Shown here: one piece after another, positions 43,289 to 50,849 of the stretch
Position numbering within the stretch: position 1 is the first letter of the stretch
Layout of the letters: each line of letters opens with the position of its first letter
Assembly: GCF_003852525.1 (NCBI RefSeq)
Contig: NZ_QAJL01000003.1
Span: 940,972-1,004,971 of the forward strand
Length of the DNA: 64,000 nt
From: Pedobacter sp. KBW06
GTDB lineage: Bacteria; Bacteroidota; Bacteroidia; Sphingobacteriales; Sphingobacteriaceae
Direction: 5' to 3'
Position numbers and translations under genes: made by a program
The notes under the pieces: model-generated
What the model was told of the DNA's origin: nothing
Databases searched by the model: none
The model's input: only the letters and a program-made list of their open reading frames with translations

Positions 43289-45196
43289 ATGGTATTATTC
43301 AATGAGTTTTCTACTGTCCCAAGCCTCTTGAGAAACGTGGTAGAAAATATCCATAAACCAGAGGAAACCTTTCTCATTCATAAGAAGAATACAGAATGGG
43401 AAGAAATCTCTTTTGGGAAAACACTTGAACACGCGGATGCAGTAGCTACCTTTTTCCTGGACAAAGGAATTGTAAAAGGCGACAGAATGGGTTTGATGAT
43501 CGAAAACTCACCTGAGTATGTCTACTACGATCAGGGCATTCAACAGATTGGTGCCATCAACGTCTCCATCTATCCTACGCTGTCCGAACATGAGGTAGAG
43601 TACATCATCAACGATTCAGGAATCAGGGCCATATTGGTCGGCAATCCCTTCCTCTATAAAAAAATAGTTAAAATAGCCGCAAACTGCAGGCAACTACAAT
43701 ACATCATCCCGGTTTTTGCCGAATATCAAAAGATTGCTTTACCGGAAGACCTGAGAACGGAGATCGTCCCTTTTTCTGAACTGCTGGAAACCCCGGTGAG
43801 CGATGAACAGAGAACAGAAATCACGCGTTTGCGTACAGCTTTACGCCCTTCGGATATTTCTTCCTTAATTTATACTTCCGGCACAACAGGAACGCCAAAA
43901 GGCGTCATGTTGTCGCATTACAATTTTGTTGAAAATGTAAGGGCCTGTCTGGAGCAGATCACGGTAATTAACGAGACTGAAACCTTCCTTTCCTTCCTGC
44001 CATTGTCACACGTATTTGAACGTACGGCAACCTATCACGTATGCTGTGCACAAGGCTGCAAGATCGCCTATGCACAAAGCCTGGAATTGCTGGCTAAGAA
44101 TATGGGAGAGATCAAACCAACAGTCATGAGTTGCGTTCCCCGTTTACTGGAAAGAATTCATGATAAAGCCATTAAAAGCGGTACTGCAGAAGGTGGCTTA
44201 AAAGCGAAAATCTTCCTTTGGGCATTGGAAACCGGACAAGAATACCGCCGGCAGAAAGAAGCGGGCAAAAATCCGGGAATCCTATTATCCGGTAAAAAAG
44301 CCATCGCCGAGAAACTGGTGTTCAGTAAGATCAAAGAAAAGACCGGCGGAAGGTTAAAATTCATGCTTTCCGGTGGTGCCGCACTTCCGAAGAATGTGGG
44401 TGAGTTTTTCGGTAACCTGGGCATCAAAGTACTGGAAGGATTCGGATTAACGGAAACTTCTCCGGTAATGGCAGTTACAGAATACCACAGACAGGTATAT
44501 GGTACCGTAGGACGTGTAATTCCAGGGATAGAAATTGGCATTCAAAACATAGAAACGAAAGAAATACTGAGCATCCAGACACATGAAACTTTTAAAGAAG
44601 ATTTTGAATGTGAAGAGGGTGAAATCATCGTTCGCGGACATTGTGTAATGCAGGGCTATTTCAATAAACCTGCAGAGACTGCAGAAGCAATAGATAAGGA
44701 TGACTGGTTCCATACCGGAGACATCGGCCGTTTCTATAGCGGAAACCTGCAAATTACCGACCGGTTAAAAAACATGATCGTGAATGCTTATGGTAAAAAT
44801 GTATACCCTACCCCGGTAGAAAACATCTACCTCAAAAGCCTTAAAATTGATCAGTTGTTCCTGATTGGTGATAAAAGAGAATACCTGACTGCCTTTATCA
44901 TTCCCAATAAGGAAAACCTGCAGGAAGAATTCAAACTTCCCGAATCGTTTTTTCAACAGCCAGATCTTTTTATTGAAGATAAAGAGATTGTGGAATGGAT
45001 TGGAAAAGACATCAAAAAGTTATCAAATGAGCTCGCTAAATTTGAACGCATTAAAAATTTCAAGATCAAAAGGAACCCTTTCAGCATTGAAGATGGAGAA
45101 ATGACACCAACGCTGAAAGCAAAAAGAAAGGTAATTGAGAAAAAGTATGCAGCGAACATTGATGAAATGTATACGGAGTCTGTGGAAGCGGATTAA
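43289..45196 (+). CDS. Long-chain acyl-CoA synthetase (AMP-forming)
   Basis: A 635-residue adenylate-forming enzyme of the FadD15/LACS type. The AMP-binding motif is SLIYTSGTTGTPKGVMLSH (about 191-209); later motifs are FGLTETSPVM, WFHTGDIG and the lid-hinge region DRLKNMIVNAYGKNVYPTPVEN with a conserved Lys in the C-terminal part. It activates fatty acids to acyl-CoA. Length fits bacterial long-chain ligases. A single gene with its own terminator, on the same strand as isc genes. Confidence 0.92.
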   Translation: MVLFNEFSTVPSLLRNVVENIHKPEETFLIHKKNTEWEEISFGKTLEHADAVATFFLDKGIVKGDRMGLMIENSPEYVYYDQGIQQIGAINVSIYPTLSEHEVEYIINDSGIRAILVGNPFLYKKIVKIAANCRQLQYIIPVFAEYQKIALPEDLRTEIVPFSELLETPVSDEQRTEITRLRTALRPSDISSLIYTSGTTGTPKGVMLSHYNFVENVRACLEQITVINETETFLSFLPLSHVFERTATYHVCCAQGCKIAYAQSLELLAKNMGEIKPTVMSCVPRLLERIHDKAIKSGTAEGGLKAKIFLWALETGQEYRRQKEAGKNPGILLSGKKAIAEKLVFSKIKEKTGGRLKFMLSGGAALPKNVGEFFGNLGIKVLEGFGLTETSPVMAVTEYHRQVYGTVGRVIPGIEIGIQNIETKEILSIQTHETFKEDFECEEGEIIVRGHCVMQGYFNKPAETAEAIDKDDWFHTGDIGRFYSGNLQITDRLKNMIVNAYGKNVYPTPVENIYLKSLKIDQLFLIGDKREYLTAFIIPNKENLQEEFKLPESFFQQPDLFIEDKEIVEWIGKDIKKLSNELAKFERIKNFKIKRNPFSIEDGEMTPTLKAKRKVIEKKYAANIDEMYTESVEAD

Positions 45197-45271
45197 TAAA
45201 ATCATTCCGATATCACAAATTTATACCCTCAGCTATCGCAGGTATATTTTAGTATTTAGATAAACGAAAAG

Positions 45272-45309
45272 GCACCATCATCATTAAATTGAGTATGGTG
45301 CTTTTTTTC
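45272..45309 (+). terminator. Terminator of the acyl-CoA synthetase gene
   Basis: GCACCAT (45272-45278) and ATGGTGC (45295-45301) with a 16-base loop, followed by seven T residues. Confidence 0.75.
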
Positions 45310-45445
45310 AATTCAAATTTGAATTAGAAAAATTGAGCGCATTACACGTATAATAATTATTATACATATATGAATAAAACACTTCAAATCGCTATTTTTG
45401 CCTAAACACAGAATTTTGTGTTGAATATCACACAATAAACATTTT

Positions 45446-45460
45446 CCGGCCTCAGGCCGG
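45446..45460 (+). promoter_or_regulatory. GC-rich hairpin before the lysS start
   Basis: CCGGCC, loop TCA, GGCCGG, ending 13 bases before the lysS ATG at 45474. The stem is unusually GC-rich for this AT-rich leader, so it may be a translational control element. Confidence 0.4.
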
Positions 45461-45473
45461 ACAGATCACATAT

Positions 45474-47195
45474 ATGAGTACAGGACTATCAGAACAAGAG
45501 TTATTGCGCAGAAATTCGCTAAATCAACTCCGTGAATTAGGGATCGATCCCTACCCTGCCGAAGCATTTGAAATCAATGCTAATGCCGCAGATATTTTAG
45601 CTAACTACGAAAGAGATAAAACAGCTTATAAGAATATCAGCATTGCAGGTCGTATCATGACCCGTAGAATTATGGGAAGTGCTTCCTTCGTAGAATTACA
45701 AGACTCCACAGGCAGAATCCAGGTTTATCTGAAAAGAGACGATCTGTGCCCAGATGAGGATAAGACCTTGTACAATACTGTATTTAAGAAGTTGTTAGAT
45801 CTTGGCGATTTTATCGGCGTTAAAGGTTATGTTTTCACCACTCAGACTGGAGAAATTTCCCTTCACGTTACTGAATTCAAATTACTCTCTAAATCCTTAA
45901 AACCTTTACCAGTGGTAAAACGTGATGAGGAAGGAAATATTTACGATGGATTTACTGATCCTGAAATGCGCTACAGACAGCGTTATGTGGATCTTACCGT
46001 AAACCCTGGATTCAAACAGATCTTCATCAACCGTTCCAAAGTGATCAATACCATGAGGAACTATTTTGATGAACAAGGATGGATGGAAGTGGAAACACCA
46101 ATCCTTCAGCCGATCCATGGTGGTGCTGCTGCGCGTCCTTTCGCAACTCATCACAATACCCTGGATATGCCCTTATACCTTCGTATTGCCAACGAATTAT
46201 ACCTTAAGAGGTTAATCGTTGCGGGTTTCGACGGGGTATATGAGTTCGGTAAAATGTTCAGAAATGAAGGTATGGACCGGACGCACAATCCGGAATTCAC
46301 TTCGATGGAGATCTACGTAGCTTATAAAGATTATATCTGGATGATGGCTATGGTAGAAGAATGTCTGGAGAAAATCGCTTTGGCCATTCATGGAAAGACA
46401 ACCATCGAGGTTGGTAAACATACCATCAACTTCGAAGGTCCTTATGAAAAACTGACCATGTATGAGTCGATCCAGAAATACACTGGTATTGATGTTTCTG
46501 CCATGACAGAAGACGAAATCAAAGACGTTTGTAAAAGCCTGAACATTGAAGTTGATGCTTCTATGGGCAGAGGTAAACTGATTGATGAGTTGTTCAGTGA
46601 GAAAGTGGAAGCCAACCTGATCCAGCCTACCTATATTACGGATTATCCGTTGGAAATGACCCCTCTTGCTAAAAAACACAGAAGCAAAGAAGGTCTGGTA
46701 GAAAGATTCGAGTTGTTTGTAAACGGAAAAGAAATCGGCAATGCTTACTCTGAGCTGAACGATCCGATTGATCAGAAAGAACGTCTGGAAGATCAGTTGA
46801 AACTGGCTGCAAGAGGTGACGACGAAGCGATGGCAATGGATGATGACTTTATCCGTGCCCTGGAATACGGAATGCCTCCTACCTCAGGTTTGGGAATCGG
46901 AATTGACAGACTTGTGATGCTGATGACCAACCAGTCTACCATTCAGGAAGTATTGTTCTTCCCTCAGATGAGACCGGAGAAAAAAGCAAAAATTACTACT
47001 GATGAAGATTTCGTCAATGCCGGAATCCCTGCAGAATGGGTTCAGGTGATCAGAAAGATGAATATCAATACGATTGAAGAGCTGAAAGCTGCCAGTCCGA
47101 ATAAAGTTTTCAATGATTTAGGAGGAATGCGCAAGAAAATGAAGTTAGAATTAACCATGCCTTCAAAAGAAGACGTAACTGCCTGGTTTTCTTAA
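45474..47195 (+). CDS. lysS: Lysyl-tRNA synthetase, class II
   Basis: A 573-residue enzyme. An OB-fold anticodon-binding domain (about 50-150) is followed by the class II core with motif 2 EFGKMFRNEGMDRTHNPEF (about 256-274) and motif 3 GLGIGIDRLVMLMTN. The family norm is about 500 residues; here about 70 extra residues follow the core (KITTDEDFVNAGIPAEW... to the C-terminus), with a helical, HhH-like look (EWVQVIRKMNINTIEELKAA, FNDLGG). Similar tails occur in Bacteroidetes LysRS. Charging of tRNA-Lys is certain; the tail's role is unknown. Confidence 0.96.
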   Translation: MSTGLSEQELLRRNSLNQLRELGIDPYPAEAFEINANAADILANYERDKTAYKNISIAGRIMTRRIMGSASFVELQDSTGRIQVYLKRDDLCPDEDKTLYNTVFKKLLDLGDFIGVKGYVFTTQTGEISLHVTEFKLLSKSLKPLPVVKRDEEGNIYDGFTDPEMRYRQRYVDLTVNPGFKQIFINRSKVINTMRNYFDEQGWMEVETPILQPIHGGAAARPFATHHNTLDMPLYLRIANELYLKRLIVAGFDGVYEFGKMFRNEGMDRTHNPEFTSMEIYVAYKDYIWMMAMVEECLEKIALAIHGKTTIEVGKHTINFEGPYEKLTMYESIQKYTGIDVSAMTEDEIKDVCKSLNIEVDASMGRGKLIDELFSEKVEANLIQPTYITDYPLEMTPLAKKHRSKEGLVERFELFVNGKEIGNAYSELNDPIDQKERLEDQLKLAARGDDEAMAMDDDFIRALEYGMPPTSGLGIGIDRLVMLMTNQSTIQEVLFFPQMRPEKKAKITTDEDFVNAGIPAEWVQVIRKMNINTIEELKAASPNKVFNDLGGMRKKMKLELTMPSKEDVTAWFS

Positions 47196-47215
47196 CAAAC
47201 TGATAACAAAAATTT

Positions 47216-47250
47216 AAAGGCTTGCTACAAATAATGTAGCAAGCCTTTTT
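47216..47250 (+). terminator. Terminator of lysS
   Basis: AAAGGCTTGCTACA (47216-47229) pairs with TGTAGCAAGCCTTT (47235-47248), then TTTTATTTTT. A perfect 14-bp stem with a five-base loop. Confidence 0.9.
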
Positions 47251-47269
47251 TATTTTTAGACATATTTAA

Positions 47270-47494
47270 ATGATAGAAAAAATGAACAGTTCAAGTTTAG
47301 AAATAACAGAAAAAGAATACTGCATCAAATTGAGCAAAGAAGCCTTTGACCTGACCTTAATCCGTCAGCTGATCACCAGGATTCAGTCGGAACAATTGTT
47401 CTTCAGCAAAAAGAAGGATTATATGGAAGATGACATCATCAGCAGAACTACGCGCGACAGCATTGAGAATTTCGACAGATTGAGTGAAAAATAA
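47270..47494 (+). CDS. Small hypothetical protein
   Basis: A 74-residue hydrophilic protein (ATG 47270, alternative ATG at 47282). Mostly helical and charged (LEITEKEYCIKLSKEAFDL, LIRQLITRIQSEQLFF), no signal or membrane segment. It has its own terminator (47493-47520) and sits between two terminators, so it is a separate unit. I do not recognise it. Confidence 0.6.
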   Translation: MIEKMNSSSLEITEKEYCIKLSKEAFDLTLIRQLITRIQSEQLFFSKKKDYMEDDIISRTTRDSIENFDRLSEK

Positions 47495-47520
47495 AAAGCC
47501 ACATTTGCATGTGGCTTTTT
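47493..47520. terminator. Bidirectional terminator
   Basis: AAAAGCCACAT (47494-47504), loop TTGC, ATGTGGCTTTT (47509-47519), with T-runs on both sides. It ends the small gene before it and the convergent minus-strand gene after it. Confidence 0.85.
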
Positions 47521-47540
47521 ATCTGAATTTTTTTGTGATG

Positions 47541-48080
47541 TTATCTGTATCTTACTTGTTGTTGTCTGTCCATCATTCCCATCTGATCTTTCATTTGTTT
47601 GATCTGATCAGCAAGTAATTTATTCTTATCGGCTTTCTTCGCTTCTGTCAGATACATCTGCGCTTCTCTTTTGTTTCTCTTTCCCATCGCAATTCCTGCA
47701 AGGCTTAGTTTAGCCAATGCAATGTTGTGGTCCATTGTCATTCCTAAAGAAAGTGCTTTCTTAAAGTATTTCTCTGAAGCCATAGGTGCTTTTCTGGACT
47801 CAATCAAACCAATCAACAGGTTATAGTAACCATGTTGGGTTCTGATCAGTTGTTTTTCATAATTGGTAATTCTGTTCAGAAAAACTTCTGATTTAGGCAT
47901 GTTGTCTTTTCTAAGGTACCACTGCGCAAGCAGCATATTCTCGTTGAAGAAATAAGTCACCAGGATTAAAATACTTATGAAAAATGCTAAAATTCCCCAT
48001 CCCCATAAACCGAAGACCATCAGGGCAATCGCCCCTCCTAACACTGCAAAACCTAAAATAAGGCGAATTATATTTGGCAT
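47541..48080 (-). CDS. Membrane protein with TPR-like cytoplasmic domain, unknown
   Basis: A 179-residue protein. Two adjacent N-terminal membrane helices (about 5-23 and 26-46) are followed by helical pairs resembling TPRs (MASEKYFKKALSLGMTMDHNIA, LSLAGIAMGKRNKREAQMYLTEAKK). The C-terminus is Gln- and Met-rich. The family is not recognised; a scaffold for a membrane complex is inference. A minus-strand GATATTTG lies 23 bases upstream of the ATG as a possible promoter element. Confidence 0.7.
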   Translation of the reverse strand: MPNIIRLILGFAVLGGAIALMVFGLWGWGILAFFISILILVTYFFNENMLLAQWYLRKDNMPKSEVFLNRITNYEKQLIRTQHGYYNLLIGLIESRKAPMASEKYFKKALSLGMTMDHNIALAKLSLAGIAMGKRNKREAQMYLTEAKKADKNKLLADQIKQMKDQMGMMDRQQQVRYR

Positions 48081-48223
48081 ATTCCTTTTAAATTATTTTT
48101 TGCAAATATCGTGTTTATATAACAAAAAGTAGATTTAAAGTTATAATTTCAACAAAAAAAGGAAGGAGCGCTGACCTCTTTAAACATGGAAAGCGATTAC
48201 AGATCATTATAAGCCCTTATCCC

Positions 48224-48287
48224 ATGAAACCATCATGATCTTACAGATCACATAACGAAGCAAATAATAAGATCATAATCGCTTCAT
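48224..48287 (+). repeat. Dispersed palindromic repeat, copy B
   Basis: Left arm ATGAAACCATCATGATCTT (48224-48242) and right arm AAGATCATAATCGCTTCAT pair at about 16 of 19 positions. The first 20 bases are identical to copy C. It ends 26 bases before the ATG of the thioredoxin-like gene at 48313. An extra partial copy of the right arm may lie at about 48191-48215. Confidence 0.75.
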
Positions 48288-48312
48288 AACCATTAAAAAA
48301 TAATAGATCACC

Positions 48313-48825
48313 ATGAAAAAACTGATCAGTGCCGTACTATTACTATTTGCTATGAATGCCAATTCACAAGAAATCAATAAGAAAATCCAGGATGATGCAG
48401 GGAATGTACTTGGATTGATCAACACCTGTACCAGGGAAGGCTTAAATACCATTCCGGAAATGAAGAGCAGGTATGATGTGGAATATCCAAACTATCAACC
48501 TGACAAGGCCACCTTAAAAGCCTTAAAACCACTATTAAAAGGGAAGAAAATTACCATTGTGATGGGCACCTGGTGTGGGGACAGCCATTTGCAGGTTCCT
48601 CATTTTTATAAAATTCTGGATGCACTGGAAATCTCCGAAAAAGAAACGGAGCTCATTTGTGTAGACCGCAGTAAAAAGGCGGAAAATGGCCTTATAGACC
48701 AGTTAAACATTTTACACGTGCCAACTTTTATCTTCACAGAAAATGGGGAAGAAATAGGCCGGATCATAGAATCGCCAAGGGAGACCCTGGAAAAAGATAT
48801 GTTGAGTATCTTAGCAAAAAAATAA
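48313..48825 (+). CDS. Exported thioredoxin-like protein with a CGDS active site
   Basis: A 170-residue protein with a signal peptide (1-18, NANSQE). The thioredoxin fold appears at ITIVMGTWCGDSHLQVPHF (about 80-98) with a Cys-Gly-Asp-Ser motif instead of CxxC, and a cis-Pro in LHVPTFIFTENG. One active-site Cys means it is not a standard disulfide exchanger; it could be a monothiol reductase or a binding protein. It lies four bases before the ung start, so an operon is likely. Upstream sits palindrome copy B. Confidence 0.82.
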   Translation: MKKLISAVLLLFAMNANSQEINKKIQDDAGNVLGLINTCTREGLNTIPEMKSRYDVEYPNYQPDKATLKALKPLLKGKKITIVMGTWCGDSHLQVPHFYKILDALEISEKETELICVDRSKKAENGLIDQLNILHVPTFIFTENGEEIGRIIESPRETLEKDMLSILAKK

Positions 48826-48829
48826 CGTT

Positions 48830-49507
48830 ATGCCTGTTGATTTAGATAAAAGCTGGGTAGAAGCCCTGGACGGTGAGTTTGATAAAGCATATATGAAAGC
48901 TTTAAAAGCATTCTTACTGGAAGAAAAAGAAAATGGATATACCATCTATCCTAAAGGTGCAGACATTTTCAATGCACTTAACCATACACCATTTGACAAG
49001 GTAAAGGTTGTGATCTTAGGACAAGATCCATACCATGGTGTCGGACAGGCACATGGTTTATCCTTCTCAGTACAAAAAGGAATGACCATCCCTCCTTCCT
49101 TAAAAAACATTTACAAAGAACTACTGGAAGATATTCCGGGTTTTCAAATCCCTTCACATGGCAATCTGACCCAATGGGCAGACCAGGGGGTCTTGTTACT
49201 CAATGCCACCTTGACGGTAAGGGCCCAAACTGCGGGATCTCATCAGGGAAAAGGCTGGGAAACTTTTACGGATAAGATCATCAGTGAATTGTCTGCCCAG
49301 AGAACAGGTATCATCTTCATTCTTTGGGGAAGGTACGCACAAAACAAGGCTGCGCTTATTGACACCAGTAAGCATACCATTCTTACGGCAGCTCACCCCT
49401 CTCCTTTCTCGGCTTACAATGGTTTCTTTGGAAGTAATCACTTCTCAAAAACAAATGCGAAGCTGATCGAGGAAGGTAAAGCCCCGATTAACTGGCAAAT
49501 CAGCTAA
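48830..49507 (+). CDS. ung: Uracil-DNA glycosylase
   Basis: A 225-residue enzyme removing uracil from DNA. Catalytic Asp66 (VVILGQDPYHGVGQAHG) and the C-terminal HPSPFSAYNGFFGSNHFSK with its conserved His are present, as are the SVQKG and PPSLKNIYKEL segments. Family 1 length. A strong terminator lies right after the stop. Confidence 0.97.
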   Translation: MPVDLDKSWVEALDGEFDKAYMKALKAFLLEEKENGYTIYPKGADIFNALNHTPFDKVKVVILGQDPYHGVGQAHGLSFSVQKGMTIPPSLKNIYKELLEDIPGFQIPSHGNLTQWADQGVLLLNATLTVRAQTAGSHQGKGWETFTDKIISELSAQRTGIIFILWGRYAQNKAALIDTSKHTILTAAHPSPFSAYNGFFGSNHFSKTNAKLIEEGKAPINWQIS

Positions 49508-49510
49508 ATA

Positions 49511-49543
49511 AAAACGGGGGTTGTTAAAAACAACCCCCGTTTT
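49511..49543. terminator. Bidirectional terminator between ung and the Lrp gene
   Basis: A 15-bp perfect stem, AAAACGGGGGTTGTT (49511-49525), loop AAA, complementary arm 49529-49543, with T-runs on both strands. Confidence 0.9.
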
Positions 49544-49584
49544 TACTCCGGACAAGGACATTCCCTGTCTCCCGAAAAATAAGC

Positions 49585-50055
49585 TTAATACTCCAAAGGA
49601 ACGATCGGTTCTTTTTTGGTGGTAGACATGATCATCATCGTCTGAAAAGTCTTTACTACAGAAATCTTACTGATTTTATCCATGATCAAACGCTCATAAG
49701 CTTTGATGTCATTTACATATACCTTTAACAGAAAATCTGCCTGTCCGGTTACGTGGTGGCATTCTGTAATCTCTTTAATCTCATTTACCTCATCCAAAAA
49801 AATCTGAATGGTATTGTTCTTATGAAAGTCCAGTTGAACCTGGATGAAAGTTTTGATTCCTAAGCCCAGTTTCTCTTCATCAACCAAAGCATGGTAACTC
49901 TTTATAAAACCAGACATCTCCAGTTTACGCACCCGCTCTAAAGTTGGTGCCGGAGAGAGTCCAATCTCCTGAGACAAAAGTAAGTTGGTAATCCGACCGT
50001 TCTCCTGTAGTAATTTAAGTATTTTAAAGTCTGTTTTATCTAATTCTGCTGCCAT
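49585..50055 (-). CDS. Lrp/AsnC-family transcriptional regulator
   Basis: A 156-residue regulator. An N-terminal winged helix-turn-helix (KTDFKILKLLQENGRITNLL, LSQEIGLSPAPTLERVRKLE) is followed by an RAM ligand-binding domain (about 70-145) with ITECHHVTGQADFLLKVYV. It is divergent from the DtxR-type gene with 139 bases between the start codons. Its ligand is not evident; amino acids are usual. Confidence 0.92.
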   Translation of the reverse strand: MAAELDKTDFKILKLLQENGRITNLLLSQEIGLSPAPTLERVRKLEMSGFIKSYHALVDEEKLGLGIKTFIQVQLDFHKNNTIQIFLDEVNEIKEITECHHVTGQADFLLKVYVNDIKAYERLIMDKISKISVVKTFQTMMIMSTTKKEPIVPLEY

Positions 50056-50157
50056 CTGTATTTTAAAATATGGTCAAAGGTAGGCTATCAATGCGTAATT
50101 CACCAAATTTTATTCTATTAATCGTATAAAAATTTATAGTTTATTTCTCTTTATTTT

Positions 50158-50185
50158 TTTAGATTTGTCTAAATATATAGTTAGA
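50158..50185 (+). promoter_or_regulatory. Candidate metal-regulator operator overlapping the -7 box
   Basis: TTTAGA (50158-50163), TTTG, TCTAAA (50168-50173) is a perfect 6-4-6 palindrome. It embeds TAGATTTG (50160-50167), a match to the -7 consensus TAnnTTTG, so a bound repressor would block RNA polymerase. TTAGATA at about 50181 may be a third half-site. Confidence 0.5.
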
Positions 50186-50194
50186 TACACAAAA

Positions 50195-50848
50195 ATGCAA
50201 TCATTCACTGAAGAGAACTATCTGAAAATCATCTACCATTTATCGGTAAACAATGACCAGGCTGTACAAACCAATGCCATCGCAGAAAAAATGCAGACCA
50301 AAGCTGCTTCAGTAACAGACATGATTAAAAAACTCGCTGATAAAAAGCTGGTACTTTATAAAAAGTATCAGGGCGTGCATTTAACAGAGACAGGAAAACA
50401 GGCAGCCATTAATATTGTGCGCAAGCACCGCCTCTGGGAGGTCTTTCTAGTAGAAAAGCTAAATTTTAAATGGGATGAGGTACATGACATTGCGGAAGAA
50501 CTGGAACACATCAACTCGGCAGAGCTGGTAGAACGTTTAGATGAATTTCTATCCTTTCCAAAAAACGATCCTCATGGGGATCCGATTCCCGATAAACACG
50601 GGAAATTTGATGCCGTTCCATTTACCAGACTCAGTAAGCTTAAAACCGGAGAAAAGGGCCTCATCATGGGGGTCAGTGAGCATTCTTCTGCATTTTTAAA
50701 ACACCTTGAAAAACTGGGGCTCACCCTGGGGAAAACATTAACATTAACCACCATCACAGATTTTGACGGTTCTGTAGAAATCATCGTCGAAGACAAAAAG
50801 ATCAGCGTTACCAGAGAAGTAGCCAAACACATACTCATCAGGATTTAA
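50195..50848 (+). CDS. DtxR/MntR-family metal-dependent repressor
   Basis: A 217-residue regulator from ATG 50195; a TTG extension upstream lies inside the promoter. The winged helix (about 10-65) has ENYLKIIYHLSVNNDQAV and AASVTDMIKKLADKKLV, the metal-binding dimerisation domain has RKHRLWEVFLVEKLNF and HDIAEELEHI, and a C-terminal FeoA/SH3-like domain follows (about 145-217). It is followed after one base by the Nramp gene, so it should control manganese (or iron) uptake and itself. Confidence 0.92.
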   Translation: MQSFTEENYLKIIYHLSVNNDQAVQTNAIAEKMQTKAASVTDMIKKLADKKLVLYKKYQGVHLTETGKQAAINIVRKHRLWEVFLVEKLNFKWDEVHDIAEELEHINSAELVERLDEFLSFPKNDPHGDPIPDKHGKFDAVPFTRLSKLKTGEKGLIMGVSEHSSAFLKHLEKLGLTLGKTLTLTTITDFDGSVEIIVEDKKISVTREVAKHILIRI

Positions 50849-50849
50849 T

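Larger units (their letters stand above)
45197..45473. other. Leader region of lysS
   Basis: Contains the acyl-CoA synthetase terminator, an AT palindrome (TATAATAATTATTATA, about 45350-45365), a possible -7 box TATTTTTG (45393-45400), short inverted repeats AACACA/TGTGTT, and the GC-rich hairpin at 45446-45460. No T-box is recognisable. Confidence 0.45.

Noticed and set aside
45197..45473. T-box or lysine riboswitch in the lysS leader
   Set aside because: No specifier, antiterminator or T-box sequence is visible; the leader is short.
46212..46679. 155-codon minus-strand frame inside lysS
   Set aside because: It lies fully within the class II synthetase core and has no motif.
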